Of a stretch of 64,000 nucleotides of DNA, positions 9,198 to 17,690 are shown one piece after another (positions within the stretch are counted from its first letter, which is position 1; every line of letters starts with the position of its first letter). The DNA is from an uncultured Bacteroidota bacterium (lineage in GTDB: Bacteria; Bacteroidota; Bacteroidia; Flavobacteriales; BACL11). Where the stretch lies: contig CACIJW010000001.1 of assembly GCA_902587125.1 (NCBI GenBank), positions 77,566-141,565 on the forward strand, given 5' to 3'. Below the pieces are notes generated by a model. The model ran no database searches, was not told the origin of the DNA, and saw nothing but the letters and a program-made list of their open reading frames with translations. The position numbers were made by a program, and so were the translations under genes.

Positions 9198-10109
9198 TTA
9201 AACTAAATAGAAAAAAGTAAAAACAAAAACCCATACTAAATCAACAAAATGCCAATACAAACCAATTTTCTCAACCATTTCATAATGACCTCTTTTCTCA
9301 TAGGTATTTGCTATCACATTTATTAAAAGAATGATTAATAATACCACACCACTAAAAACATGAAAACCATGAAACCCTGTGATAAAAAAGAAGTAATCTG
9401 CAAATAGTGCATGACCATATTCGTTCTTTACCAGATTTGCTCCCAAAACAAAATCTTTTCCCTTGCTCTCTAGTAGAGTAACAGCATCATCATGCTCTAA
9501 AACAACTTTTTTAGAAGATTTTAATTTATACTTATTCTGTGATTTAAATTTTTCAACGAACTGCTCATAATTCATCTGCGAGAATCGATCTTTGGAATAT
9601 GAGTCTACTCCCATAAACTTATAAACTGATGAAATTTTTTTTTCGTCATTGACAAGATGTATAATTTCCTTTTCTTCAGTAATTATTGCACCTTTATCAC
9701 CATGAATAAAGTGTCCCCATTCCCAAGCTTGAGAACCTAAAAAAGTAATACCACCAATGATTGTAAGCGATAGCCACAGGATCACTTGCTTCTTCTTCAT
9801 CTTATGTCCGTAGTTAACAGCCAAAACCATGGTCACGGAGCTCATAATTAGAATAAAAGTCATTAAAGCAACAAAGAATAATGGATATTCTCCTTTGAAA
9901 AAGGGGAAATGTGTAAACACTTCATCAGGTACTGGCCAAGATAACTCATACTTAAATCGACTGAATCCATATGCTGCCAAAAATCCAGAAAAAGTCAGCG
10001 CATCTGTGACTAGAAAAAACCACATCATTAGCTTGCCATAACTAGCAGCGAACGGTTTATCACCACCTTCCCATGCTTGCCCAAAATCAGTATTATTTGC
10101 CACTGCCAT
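9198..10109 (-). CDS. Cytochrome c oxidase subunit III
   Basis: KLMMWFFLVTDALTFSGFLAAYGFSRF, FFFITGFHGFHVFSGVVLL, YWHFVDLVWVFVFTFFYLV; extended hydrophilic insert. Confidence 0.93.
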   Translation of the reverse strand: MAVANNTDFGQAWEGGDKPFAASYGKLMMWFFLVTDALTFSGFLAAYGFSRFKYELSWPVPDEVFTHFPFFKGEYPLFFVALMTFILIMSSVTMVLAVNYGHKMKKKQVILWLSLTIIGGITFLGSQAWEWGHFIHGDKGAIITEEKEIIHLVNDEKKISSVYKFMGVDSYSKDRFSQMNYEQFVEKFKSQNKYKLKSSKKVVLEHDDAVTLLESKGKDFVLGANLVKNEYGHALFADYFFFITGFHGFHVFSGVVLLIILLINVIANTYEKRGHYEMVEKIGLYWHFVDLVWVFVFTFFYLV

Positions 10110-10166
10110 AAATAGAATACAAAATTAATTTTTTTGCTTTATGATAATTATTAATTTTTATTTTTT

Positions 10167-10658
10167 TTAGATAAAAACCAAGAATAAATAAAGATAGACC
10201 CATAAAATTGTTAAAAAATGCCAAAAAGTAAAAATCAAATCAAGTCCTAAATGATCATCAGCAGTGTACTTGTTAGAAATTGAATTAAAGTATCCAACTA
10301 ATAACGAAATGAGTCCTGCAATTAGATGTAATAAGTGCGCTAACGTTAATACATATAAAAAGGAACCTGATGGGTTTGAACCTTCACCAGTGAAGTAAAT
10401 ACCATTTTGAACAAGTTCTTTCCAACCTAAAAACTGTGACAAAGAAAATAACAAACCAAGAACAACAGAAACTAGTATCATTTGTTGATATGGTAGTTCT
10501 CTCTGAAATCTCTTCTTAGCGAGAATAATAAACAGACTACTAAGAATTACCAATACAAAACTGTATAAGAACCAGCTTGGAAGCTCAAACTCTTGCCAAT
10601 TACCTTCAGATTTTCTTACGATGTAGGCAGAAGTTAGACCAGCAAAAAACATGACCAT
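10167..10658 (-). CDS. Cytochrome c oxidase subunit III-like (second copy; start codon uncertain, probably extends upstream)
   Basis: MFFAGLTSAYIVRKSEGNWQEFELPSWF ... TFWHFLTILWVYLYLFLVFI. The frame stays open to ~10735 and encodes TTEKKVKIKSLKQLLWIGIGGMVM, but contains no ATG/GTG/TTG there. Confidence 0.88.
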   Translation of the reverse strand: MVMFFAGLTSAYIVRKSEGNWQEFELPSWFLYSFVLVILSSLFIILAKKRFQRELPYQQMILVSVVLGLLFSLSQFLGWKELVQNGIYFTGEGSNPSGSFLYVLTLAHLLHLIAGLISLLVGYFNSISNKYTADDHLGLDLIFTFWHFLTILWVYLYLFLVFI

Positions 10659-10731
10659 TCCACCAATACCTATCCAAAGTAATTGCTTCAGGGATTTTAT
10701 TTTAACTTTTTTTTCCGTTGTTTTTTTTTTA

Positions 10732-10739
10732 CAAAATTA
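10732..10739 (-). promoter_or_regulatory. Putative -7 box TAATTTTG upstream of the coxIII operon
   Basis: Minus strand TAATTTTG-TAAAAAAAAAACAACGG, nearly the same context as gcvP. Confidence 0.5.
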
Positions 10740-10768
10740 AGACATAAATGTTATTGATTATGAAAAAA

Positions 10769-11263
10769 CTAAGGAATATTAACAATTTTTTTTAGAGCAG
10801 ATTTCAAATTAAATTTAGGGTCAACTTTTACAGATTTTATTCCCATTTTTTCTCCAGCTATTATATCAGTGTCTGAATCCCCAATCATAAAAGATTTTTT
10901 TAAATCTATTTTTGGGAAGTCTTCTAATGCTTTTTCGAACATTTTTGTTCCTGGTTTTCTGCAATTATTTTCTTCACTAGATAAATCTGGACAAAAATAA
11001 ATCTTACTAATTTTTCCTCCTGAATTTTCAATCTCCGATAACATATAATTATGAATTTCTTCTAATTGTTTAATTGTCATAATTTTTTTTCCTATGCCTT
11101 GTTGGTTAGTAATAATTATGACTCTTTTGAAAAACTTACTTATGATTGTGAAAGATTCTAAAACTCCATCAATAAATACAAACTCTTTGATACATGTAAC
11201 ATATCTATTTTCTAATTTTTCATTAATAACTCCATCACGATCAAGAAATAGAGTATCAAACAT
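10769..11263 (-). CDS. gmhB: D-glycero-D-manno-heptose 1,7-bisphosphate phosphatase family (HAD)
   Basis: FLDRDGVINEKLENRYV, IITNQQGIGKKIMT, CPDLSSEENNCRKPGTKMFEKAL, FMIGDSDTDIIAGEKMGIKSV. Confidence 0.9.
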   Translation of the reverse strand: MFDTLFLDRDGVINEKLENRYVTCIKEFVFIDGVLESFTIISKFFKRVIIITNQQGIGKKIMTIKQLEEIHNYMLSEIENSGGKISKIYFCPDLSSEENNCRKPGTKMFEKALEDFPKIDLKKSFMIGDSDTDIIAGEKMGIKSVKVDPKFNLKSALKKIVNIP

Positions 11264-11837
11264 TTGGGAAAATTTTCTCTTCTACCAATTGACAAATAAT
11301 ATGACCAAACAATATATGAATCTCTTGAATTCTTGGAGTGTTGTTTGAGGGAGATTGTAAACAAATCTGAGATAACGCTTTAATTTTAGAATCATTTTGA
11401 CCAGTAAAAGAAATAATACTCATACCAATCTCTTTTGCTTTGTGAACCGCATTTACAATATTTTTAGAATTTCCACTTGTTGATATAGCAATTAAAACGT
11501 CACCTTTATCTCCTTTTGCTTCTAAAAGTCTGGAGTATGTTTTTTCAAAACCATAGTCGTTTGCTACAGCAGTCATGTATGATGAATTTACATGTAATGC
11601 TTCTGCAAATAAAGCAGTTCGATCCTTAAAAAATCTTCCTGTTAACTCTGCTGCAATATGTTGAGCATCTGCTGCACTACCTCCATTACCACACAATAAT
11701 ATTTTATTTCCTTCACTAAATGCATTGAAAATAATTTCAACAACTGCATTCAAATTCTTTATTATTTGCTCAGATTTTATTGTTTTTTCTATTGTGTTTT
11801 TTGATTCTTGTAATATGTTTTGAATTTGAATAATCAT
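11256..11837 (-). CDS. gmhA: Phosphoheptose isomerase (SIS domain)
   Basis: KILLCGNGGSAADAQHIAAELTGRFFKDR, ISTSGNSKNIVNAV, QEIHILFGHIICQLVE. Confidence 0.93.
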   Translation of the reverse strand: MIIQIQNILQESKNTIEKTIKSEQIIKNLNAVVEIIFNAFSEGNKILLCGNGGSAADAQHIAAELTGRFFKDRTALFAEALHVNSSYMTAVANDYGFEKTYSRLLEAKGDKGDVLIAISTSGNSKNIVNAVHKAKEIGMSIISFTGQNDSKIKALSQICLQSPSNNTPRIQEIHILFGHIICQLVEEKIFPNV

Positions 11838-11845
11838 ATGTTAAG

Positions 11846-12985
11846 TTATTTAAAGTAAAGATAAACATCCTTATTAAGCTTACCAATTTTAGTCCAATCA
11901 TATTGATTTTTTATTTTTTCAAAATTATTTTTTGCATAAGAGTTCATCTTTTCAGAACTGTTAATAGAAAAAATTAATTTTTCAGCTAAAGATTTAACGT
12001 CATTTACTTTAAAGACTAATCCATTTTTCTGATCATCAATAATATCTAAAAATGGTTCTAAATCTGATACTATAATAGGTACATTAAAGCTGGATGACAT
12101 CATGAGTACACCACTTTGAAATATTAGTTTGTAAGGTAAAACTATCACATCGGCACAGCCGTAATAATCACATAATTCATTTTCTGGAATGTACTTGTTG
12201 TGTATTACACATGAGTTTTTTAAGCCTAATTGGTTAATTATTTTTGTGTACTTTTTATTATCTGTTTTGTAATTCTTTCCAGCAATAAATAAAACTACGT
12301 CTTTGTTTTTTTTACGTACTTCATGAAAAGATTTAATTAATATGTCTAAACCTTTTTCTTCTTTAATCATTCCAAAAAACATAATTACCTTTTTGTTTTG
12401 CAAACCAAATTTCTTTTTTGCAACTATTTTATTTGTTTTTGGCTCTATAAAATCTAAATAATGACCATGTGGAATAATTGATATTTTTTTTAGATTTATT
12501 TTATCTTTAATTAATTCTTTTTTTGAAAATTCATTATGAACAATTACTTTGTCAGCTAATAATAAAATCCACCTTTTGAGATATAGATTAGTTTTTTTAG
12601 AAAATGGATTAACATCATGAATTGTTAGTATTAACTTAACATTAAAGAAAATCGCAAAAAAACATGCGAAAAAATTCAGAATGTTAAAGTCAAAAAAATG
12701 AAGATGAAAAAAATTATGAGAGCTAACTTTTGCTTTAAAAAATGATTTTAATATTCCAATAACATAAAATATTGCATTGGCTAATTTTCCTTTAGTTTTA
12801 AAGATATCTCCAAAAGTATTTTCGACTTTAATTTTGCCTAATGAACTGAGATAAGTTTTCTTATTAGAGAATATAGTTACATCTATTTTATTTTCAATTA
12901 ACCCTTTAGCTTGAGCGAACAAATAGTAATGATGTGAACTACCGTGAGAGCCTATTGGATCAATTATTGCAACTTTAATCTTCAT
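11846..12985 (-). CDS. Glycosyltransferase family 4-like
   Basis: DPIGSHGSSHHYYLFAQAKGL; KKVIMFFGMIKEEKGLDILIKSF; DYYGCADVIVLPYKLIFQSGVLMMSSSFNVPIIVSDL. Confidence 0.88.
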   Translation of the reverse strand: MKIKVAIIDPIGSHGSSHHYYLFAQAKGLIENKIDVTIFSNKKTYLSSLGKIKVENTFGDIFKTKGKLANAIFYVIGILKSFFKAKVSSHNFFHLHFFDFNILNFFACFFAIFFNVKLILTIHDVNPFSKKTNLYLKRWILLLADKVIVHNEFSKKELIKDKINLKKISIIPHGHYLDFIEPKTNKIVAKKKFGLQNKKVIMFFGMIKEEKGLDILIKSFHEVRKKNKDVVLFIAGKNYKTDNKKYTKIINQLGLKNSCVIHNKYIPENELCDYYGCADVIVLPYKLIFQSGVLMMSSSFNVPIIVSDLEPFLDIIDDQKNGLVFKVNDVKSLAEKLIFSINSSEKMNSYAKNNFEKIKNQYDWTKIGKLNKDVYLYFK

Positions 12986-13881
12986 TTTAATATTCCTTTA
13001 ATGATTGACTTATTAACTAACAATAAAGTATTAAAGCTAAATTTATATTGATTACTTACTATAGTACGCAAATTATATCTAATGAACAGAAAAGGTATAA
13101 ATAGATAAAAATATAGTCGCTCATTTTTTTTTAAAAAATAAAAATGATTTTGAATATTTTGACTGATGAAAAAATTGCTTTTTTTTCCTTTTGCATCACT
13201 TGTTGATGTTAAACTACCTACTTTGTGAAATATTTTAATTTTTTGATTAACTAATAACTTGAAGTTTCCATTTTTTTTTACTCTGTAAAAAAAGTCTGTA
13301 TCGTCAAAATAAACAAAATATGCTTCATCCATAAACCCAATTTCAGAGAAAACCTTGGAATCAAACAAAACAAAACAAGTTGGAGCATAGTCTGAATACT
13401 TTAAATGATTGTATTGTCCGAAATCATGCTGTCCTATTCCTAAGTGTTCGGGAACTAGTCCTTTATTAAAATTGAAAAAGCCCCCACAATACCAAATTTT
13501 ATCTTTATCATGTTCATACATTATCTTCAAAGAGGAAATACTACTTGAATGATTTTTACTAAAATTAACTAAGTCACCTATTATATTTTTATCAAATACT
13601 ATGTCATTGTTTGAAAGTAAAACTTTTTGATAGCCCTGATCCAGGGCAAGTTTAATCCCCATATTATTTGCTGCAGCGACACCTATATTTTTTTTGTTTT
13701 CAATAACCTGAACATCTATTTTTTTGATTTTACAGATTATCTCTAATGTTTCATCAACTGAATTGTTATCTATAATAAACAGCTTAAAGTCTTTAAAACT
13801 ACTTTCTGAGAGGCATTTTAAAAAAGGTATAATTACATTACTAGAGTTGTATGTTATTGTAATAATAGCAACTTTAATCAC
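12982..13881 (-). CDS. Glycosyltransferase family 2 (rhamnosyltransferase-like)
   Basis: VAIITITYNSSNVIIPFLKCL, FIIDNNSVDETLEI, NKKNIGVAAANNMGI, YFVYFDDTDFFYRVKKNG. Confidence 0.9.
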   Translation of the reverse strand: MIKVAIITITYNSSNVIIPFLKCLSESSFKDFKLFIIDNNSVDETLEIICKIKKIDVQVIENKKNIGVAAANNMGIKLALDQGYQKVLLSNNDIVFDKNIIGDLVNFSKNHSSSISSLKIMYEHDKDKIWYCGGFFNFNKGLVPEHLGIGQHDFGQYNHLKYSDYAPTCFVLFDSKVFSEIGFMDEAYFVYFDDTDFFYRVKKNGNFKLLVNQKIKIFHKVGSLTSTSDAKGKKSNFFISQNIQNHFYFLKKNERLYFYLFIPFLFIRYNLRTIVSNQYKFSFNTLLLVNKSIIKGILK

Positions 13882-14354
13882 AATTGAGAATTATTAGTTC
13901 CTGTATAAACAGAACTTGTTTTGATGTCTTTAGTTACGACAACATTTGCTCCAATTATTGACCCCTTTCCAATTCTAACTGGCTTTGCAATAACTGCATT
14001 TGCTCCAATAAAAACATCATCTTCTATGATTACTTTTCCATCATAAAATCTGAAATAATATTCAGGATTTTCCGATCGATTTTTTGTATCGATATAATGT
14101 GTTAATATTTTTGCTCCAGCTGTTATTAAACATCTATCCCCTATTTCAACATTTGAAGGATTTATCGGATCAATAATGACATCTTCTCCAATAAATACCG
14201 TAGATCTATTTTTGAATTTTACACCTCTTAGATGATGAATAAAAACTCGAGCCTTAGAACCAAGCAATGAGCTTTTAGCAATAGTGTGAAGTAATTTGTC
14301 TAAAATTCTAGAAAATCCGATATTTTTTTTTGATTCTGTTATAGAGCTTTTCAT
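13878..14354 (-). CDS. Acyltransferase with left-handed beta-helix (hexapeptide repeats)
   Basis: VFIGEDVIIDPINPSNVEIGDRCLITAGAKILTHYID ... VIIEDDVFIGANAVIAKPVRIGKGSIIGANVVVTKDI. Confidence 0.85.
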   Translation of the reverse strand: MKSSITESKKNIGFSRILDKLLHTIAKSSLLGSKARVFIHHLRGVKFKNRSTVFIGEDVIIDPINPSNVEIGDRCLITAGAKILTHYIDTKNRSENPEYYFRFYDGKVIIEDDVFIGANAVIAKPVRIGKGSIIGANVVVTKDIKTSSVYTGTNNSQL

Positions 14355-15194
14355 CTAGCTAATCATTTTTTGAAAACTTGTCCAATCTTTAATTAATAAC
14401 TCCTCTAGTATTTTTTTTTCTTCATCCGAATATTGAATGCGAATCTCATTAGAGTACAAGTATGGCTCAAATTTATTAATTATTTTTTTTGGTAAATATT
14501 TTTTTAATACTGTTGTTATTTGCCTGTTTCTTTGAAAGTACTTTGAAATCAAGTTTTTTGGGGCCTTGTTTGAATTGATACGCTCACTAAAATCAAAAAA
14601 ATCGTTATCAAAATCAATTGATAAAAAATTAGAAATTTTTTCAGAGATACTTTTTTTATCATTAAAATCAATAATTAAGATTTGTTTTTTTGGAAATGCA
14701 TCAATATAATTTTTTGAATACTTATAATACATACTATTGTGCACATATTGAACATAAAATTTTTTTAACCGCGAATCAAGCAAGTATTTTGATAAAGAGT
14801 TGTTCGCTAAACCCATTCTAAAATCCATTGAATGATGTGAGAGAGCTCTTTTCACAGGATCTCTAAACATTATAATTATCTTCGATTTAGAATTAAATTT
14901 AAATATTTTCTTTGGAGCTTCTTCGTCAGTAAAATATGAAACACTTGAGTCCATTAAATATTTTTCATTAGTAGAGTTTTTAAATAGATTTAAATAATCA
15001 TTTAATTTACTGATACCGTAAAATTTGTAATAAGAATCATTTTTTAAATTATTATAGGAAAAGAAATTGATTTCTTTCTCAGGAAATTTTGGAGAAAAAA
15101 TTTTTGGATGTTCTTTTAATTTACTCCAAAGATAGGTTGTGCCACATTTAGGAGATCCAACTAAAAATAAATTTGGTCTATTTGTTTTTTCCAC
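14355..15194 (-). CDS. PAPS-dependent sulfotransferase family protein
   Basis: GTG start. 5'-PSB loop LVGSPKCGTTYLWSKL; 3'-PB-like IIMFRDPVKRALSHHSMDFRMG. Confidence 0.88.
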   Translation of the reverse strand: MEKTNRPNLFLVGSPKCGTTYLWSKLKEHPKIFSPKFPEKEINFFSYNNLKNDSYYKFYGISKLNDYLNLFKNSTNEKYLMDSSVSYFTDEEAPKKIFKFNSKSKIIIMFRDPVKRALSHHSMDFRMGLANNSLSKYLLDSRLKKFYVQYVHNSMYYKYSKNYIDAFPKKQILIIDFNDKKSISEKISNFLSIDFDNDFFDFSERINSNKAPKNLISKYFQRNRQITTVLKKYLPKKIINKFEPYLYSNEIRIQYSDEEKKILEELLIKDWTSFQKMIS

Positions 15195-16560
15195 TTTTAA
15201 AAATACAAAAACTAAACTTTGGTATTTCTAACTCTTTTAAGTTAACTTCATTACTTGAAAAATTTTCTGAGTAGTATTGATTGTCATATAAATTTTCTGA
15301 GTAATATATCTTTGAGTAATCATATTCGGAAACATCTACTTTTTTTGCTTGTTCTGACCAATTTATACAAACAAAAAACTTTTCATTTTTTTCACTATGA
15401 AATTCATATTCAAAAAATTCATTTGTAATGCTTCTTCTAACAACAGTAATTCTATCGTTTACAAAAATATCTGATAACAACTTGAACGCTGCAAACGTAG
15501 TGCTAAGACTACTTTTTTCTCTGTTTATTATCACTGAGGAAGATATATCTCTTCCGGCAAGATTATGAAACGACATTAAATTAATTTTTCTTAACTCCTT
15601 GTTACAAGCAACTTCCATTAAGTAGCAAAAAACAAATAATGATTGAATATGTGTCTTACCTGTTAATTTTGAAACTTGTAGATTCCATTCCGTAATCCAG
15701 ATATCTTTATTTTGAAACATTTGTGAATAGTCATTTATTTCTTTTGGATATTCTTTAAAAAAATCAAGTGACCTTTTTTTATAGATATTAAAAGCTTGAT
15801 ACATATTTTTACCTTCGGGATATTCAGTAACCATTTTACCATATTCATCTTTTCCTTTGGTTACCTTTGCATAGGTATGAACTACTATTGCATCATAAAA
15901 ATTTTCTTTTGATAAATGTTTATTCCAGTTCACATGCTTTACATAACTTTTGTATATGGGTGCTGCAACAACACCTATTTTTATATTTGGAAAAGCAACT
16001 CTAATTCTTTCAGTTAAAGCCTTTGACTTTTCTAAGTACTTATAAATGTCGAAATTTTCATGGTAACTTTGATTTGTAAGCTCTCTTCCAATCTCGACAT
16101 AACTAACATTAATTCCATTTTTTAATATCAAGTTAATCATTTGAATAGTTTCATCTATTTCAGCTGATAGTATATTTGCATCAATTATTACATCTGATTT
16201 GAGTTTTTTTGATAAATCAATAAAAGGATATATGTAATTTTCATGTTTATTTTTTTCAATAATTTTATTTATTCCTCTGATTCTTTTTGGTAGCTTTCCT
16301 TTGTGAAAGAAATCTACCTCACTTATTTTTATTCCATAACCCATACCACTGAGATGATAAAAATTACCTAAACCCCCTGGAAATGCTAGTAACCTGGGAG
16401 AGATAATATTGACGTTACTCAAAAAGCTTGTATCTTTAGTATCGTTGAACATAAAGGTGGTGTTAGTTCCAAAGCCATAAAGATTTTTTATCGTTCTTTC
16501 TTGAGAAGAAAGAAAGTTTGTGTTCAAAATAGTTAAGATTAAGAAAAATATTTTTTTCAT
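15178..16560 (-). CDS. Secreted glycoside-hydrolase-like protein (GH-A/TIM-barrel type) embedded in polysaccharide operon
   Basis: Signal peptide MKKIFFLILTILNTNFLSS; SYVEIGRELTNQSYH resembles the acid/base strand (usually GNE) and IWITEWNLQ the nucleophile strand of GH-A enzymes. Assignment by motif only. Confidence 0.6.
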   Translation of the reverse strand: MKKIFFLILTILNTNFLSSQERTIKNLYGFGTNTTFMFNDTKDTSFLSNVNIISPRLLAFPGGLGNFYHLSGMGYGIKISEVDFFHKGKLPKRIRGINKIIEKNKHENYIYPFIDLSKKLKSDVIIDANILSAEIDETIQMINLILKNGINVSYVEIGRELTNQSYHENFDIYKYLEKSKALTERIRVAFPNIKIGVVAAPIYKSYVKHVNWNKHLSKENFYDAIVVHTYAKVTKGKDEYGKMVTEYPEGKNMYQAFNIYKKRSLDFFKEYPKEINDYSQMFQNKDIWITEWNLQVSKLTGKTHIQSLFVFCYLMEVACNKELRKINLMSFHNLAGRDISSSVIINREKSSLSTTFAAFKLLSDIFVNDRITVVRRSITNEFFEYEFHSEKNEKFFVCINWSEQAKKVDVSEYDYSKIYYSENLYDNQYYSENFSSNEVNLKELEIPKFSFCIFKSGKNK

Positions 16561-17690
16561 TTTAATAAACCTTTTTGACTCAACTCATTTAAAGTGTTTT
16601 CATAATTGGTTTCAACAATATCTTGATTTTTAACCCAATCAATATATCTATTTATCCCTTGCTTAAAATCTACTGAAATAGAAAATTTATAGTCATTTTT
16701 GATTTTACTTATATCACTAAAATTATGTCTTATGTCACCTTTCCTGTGTTTACCATTTATTATATAGTTTTTTTTCTTCCTAAAGTATTTATAGAGAGTT
16801 TCTACAACATCAATTATTTTTGTACTAGAGCCTGAGCCTAAATTATATATTAGTAATTTGTTTTTAAATTCATCATCAATAATTTTTTTGATTATTGAAA
16901 CAACGTCAGAGACATGTACAAAATCTCTTGTTTGTTGACCATCCTCAAAAATTTCAATGTTAGAATTAGTTAAGATTCTATTTGAAAATATAGATAAAAT
17001 TCCAGTGTATGGATTAATTAATGATTGGCCCTCACCGTAGACATTTTGCAGCCTCAATATTATGCAATTAATGCCAAGCTCTTTATTTATTTTTTTTACA
17101 ATATGCTCTTGTCTTAATTTTGTTTCAGCGTAATAAGACTTGGGAGCTAATCTTGAAGTTTCTTTTGTTGCAATAGGTCTTAATTTCTTATTTGTTGTAT
17201 GACAATAGAAATCAAAATCCTCTTCAAACTCAAGTTTATTCCTTTTAAATTTTGAATTGGTATACGAGGATCCATCAAGATACTCATATTCTCCTTCTCC
17301 GTAGACTGATCTTGATGAGGTTAAGATTATTTTTTTAATATTATTACTATTCTCTTTTAATAACTTGTAGATATTCTCTGTGCCAAGAATATTTGATTTT
17401 TCATAAAGTTCTTTTTCGTACATAGATTGCCCAGTACCTGTCTGCGATGCAAGATGGATTAATACCTCCGAATCAAGAAGTAATCTTTTAAAAACTGTAT
17501 TGTCATTTATGTCTGATTTTACAAATTTACATTTACCCAAAATCTGACGATAAGAAAAAGATTTTTGGGTTTTACCATGCACTTGCTTCAGCAAGCTATC
17601 AACCACAGTTATCTCATAATTTAAATTTGATAAGAGGTTAACTAAATTAGAACCTATAAATCCTGCTCCTCCAGTAATTAAGATTTTCAT
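16557..17690 (-). CDS. NAD-dependent epimerase/dehydratase (extended SDR)
   Basis: MKILITGGAGFIGSNLVNLL; YYAETKLRQEHIV (YxxxK); RLQNVYGEGQSLINPYTGILSIF; QQTRDFVHVSDVV. Confidence 0.92.
   Translation of the reverse strand: MKILITGGAGFIGSNLVNLLSNLNYEITVVDSLLKQVHGKTQKSFSYRQILGKCKFVKSDINDNTVFKRLLLDSEVLIHLASQTGTGQSMYEKELYEKSNILGTENIYKLLKENSNNIKKIILTSSRSVYGEGEYEYLDGSSYTNSKFKRNKLEFEEDFDFYCHTTNKKLRPIATKETSRLAPKSYYAETKLRQEHIVKKINKELGINCIILRLQNVYGEGQSLINPYTGILSIFSNRILTNSNIEIFEDGQQTRDFVHVSDVVSIIKKIIDDEFKNKLLIYNLGSGSSTKIIDVVETLYKYFRKKKNYIINGKHRKGDIRHNFSDISKIKNDYKFSISVDFKQGINRYIDWVKNQDIVETNYENTLNELSQKGLLK

Noticed and set aside
9198-10109. Hydrophilic ~100-aa insert in coxIII as a domain invasion
   Set aside because: I recall a comparable loop in other Bacteroidota CoxIII sequences, and flanking TM segments are intact; likely a clade feature.
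10740-10768. Possible rho-independent terminator after gmhB
   Set aside because: T-rich but no convincing GC stem could be read; not supported.
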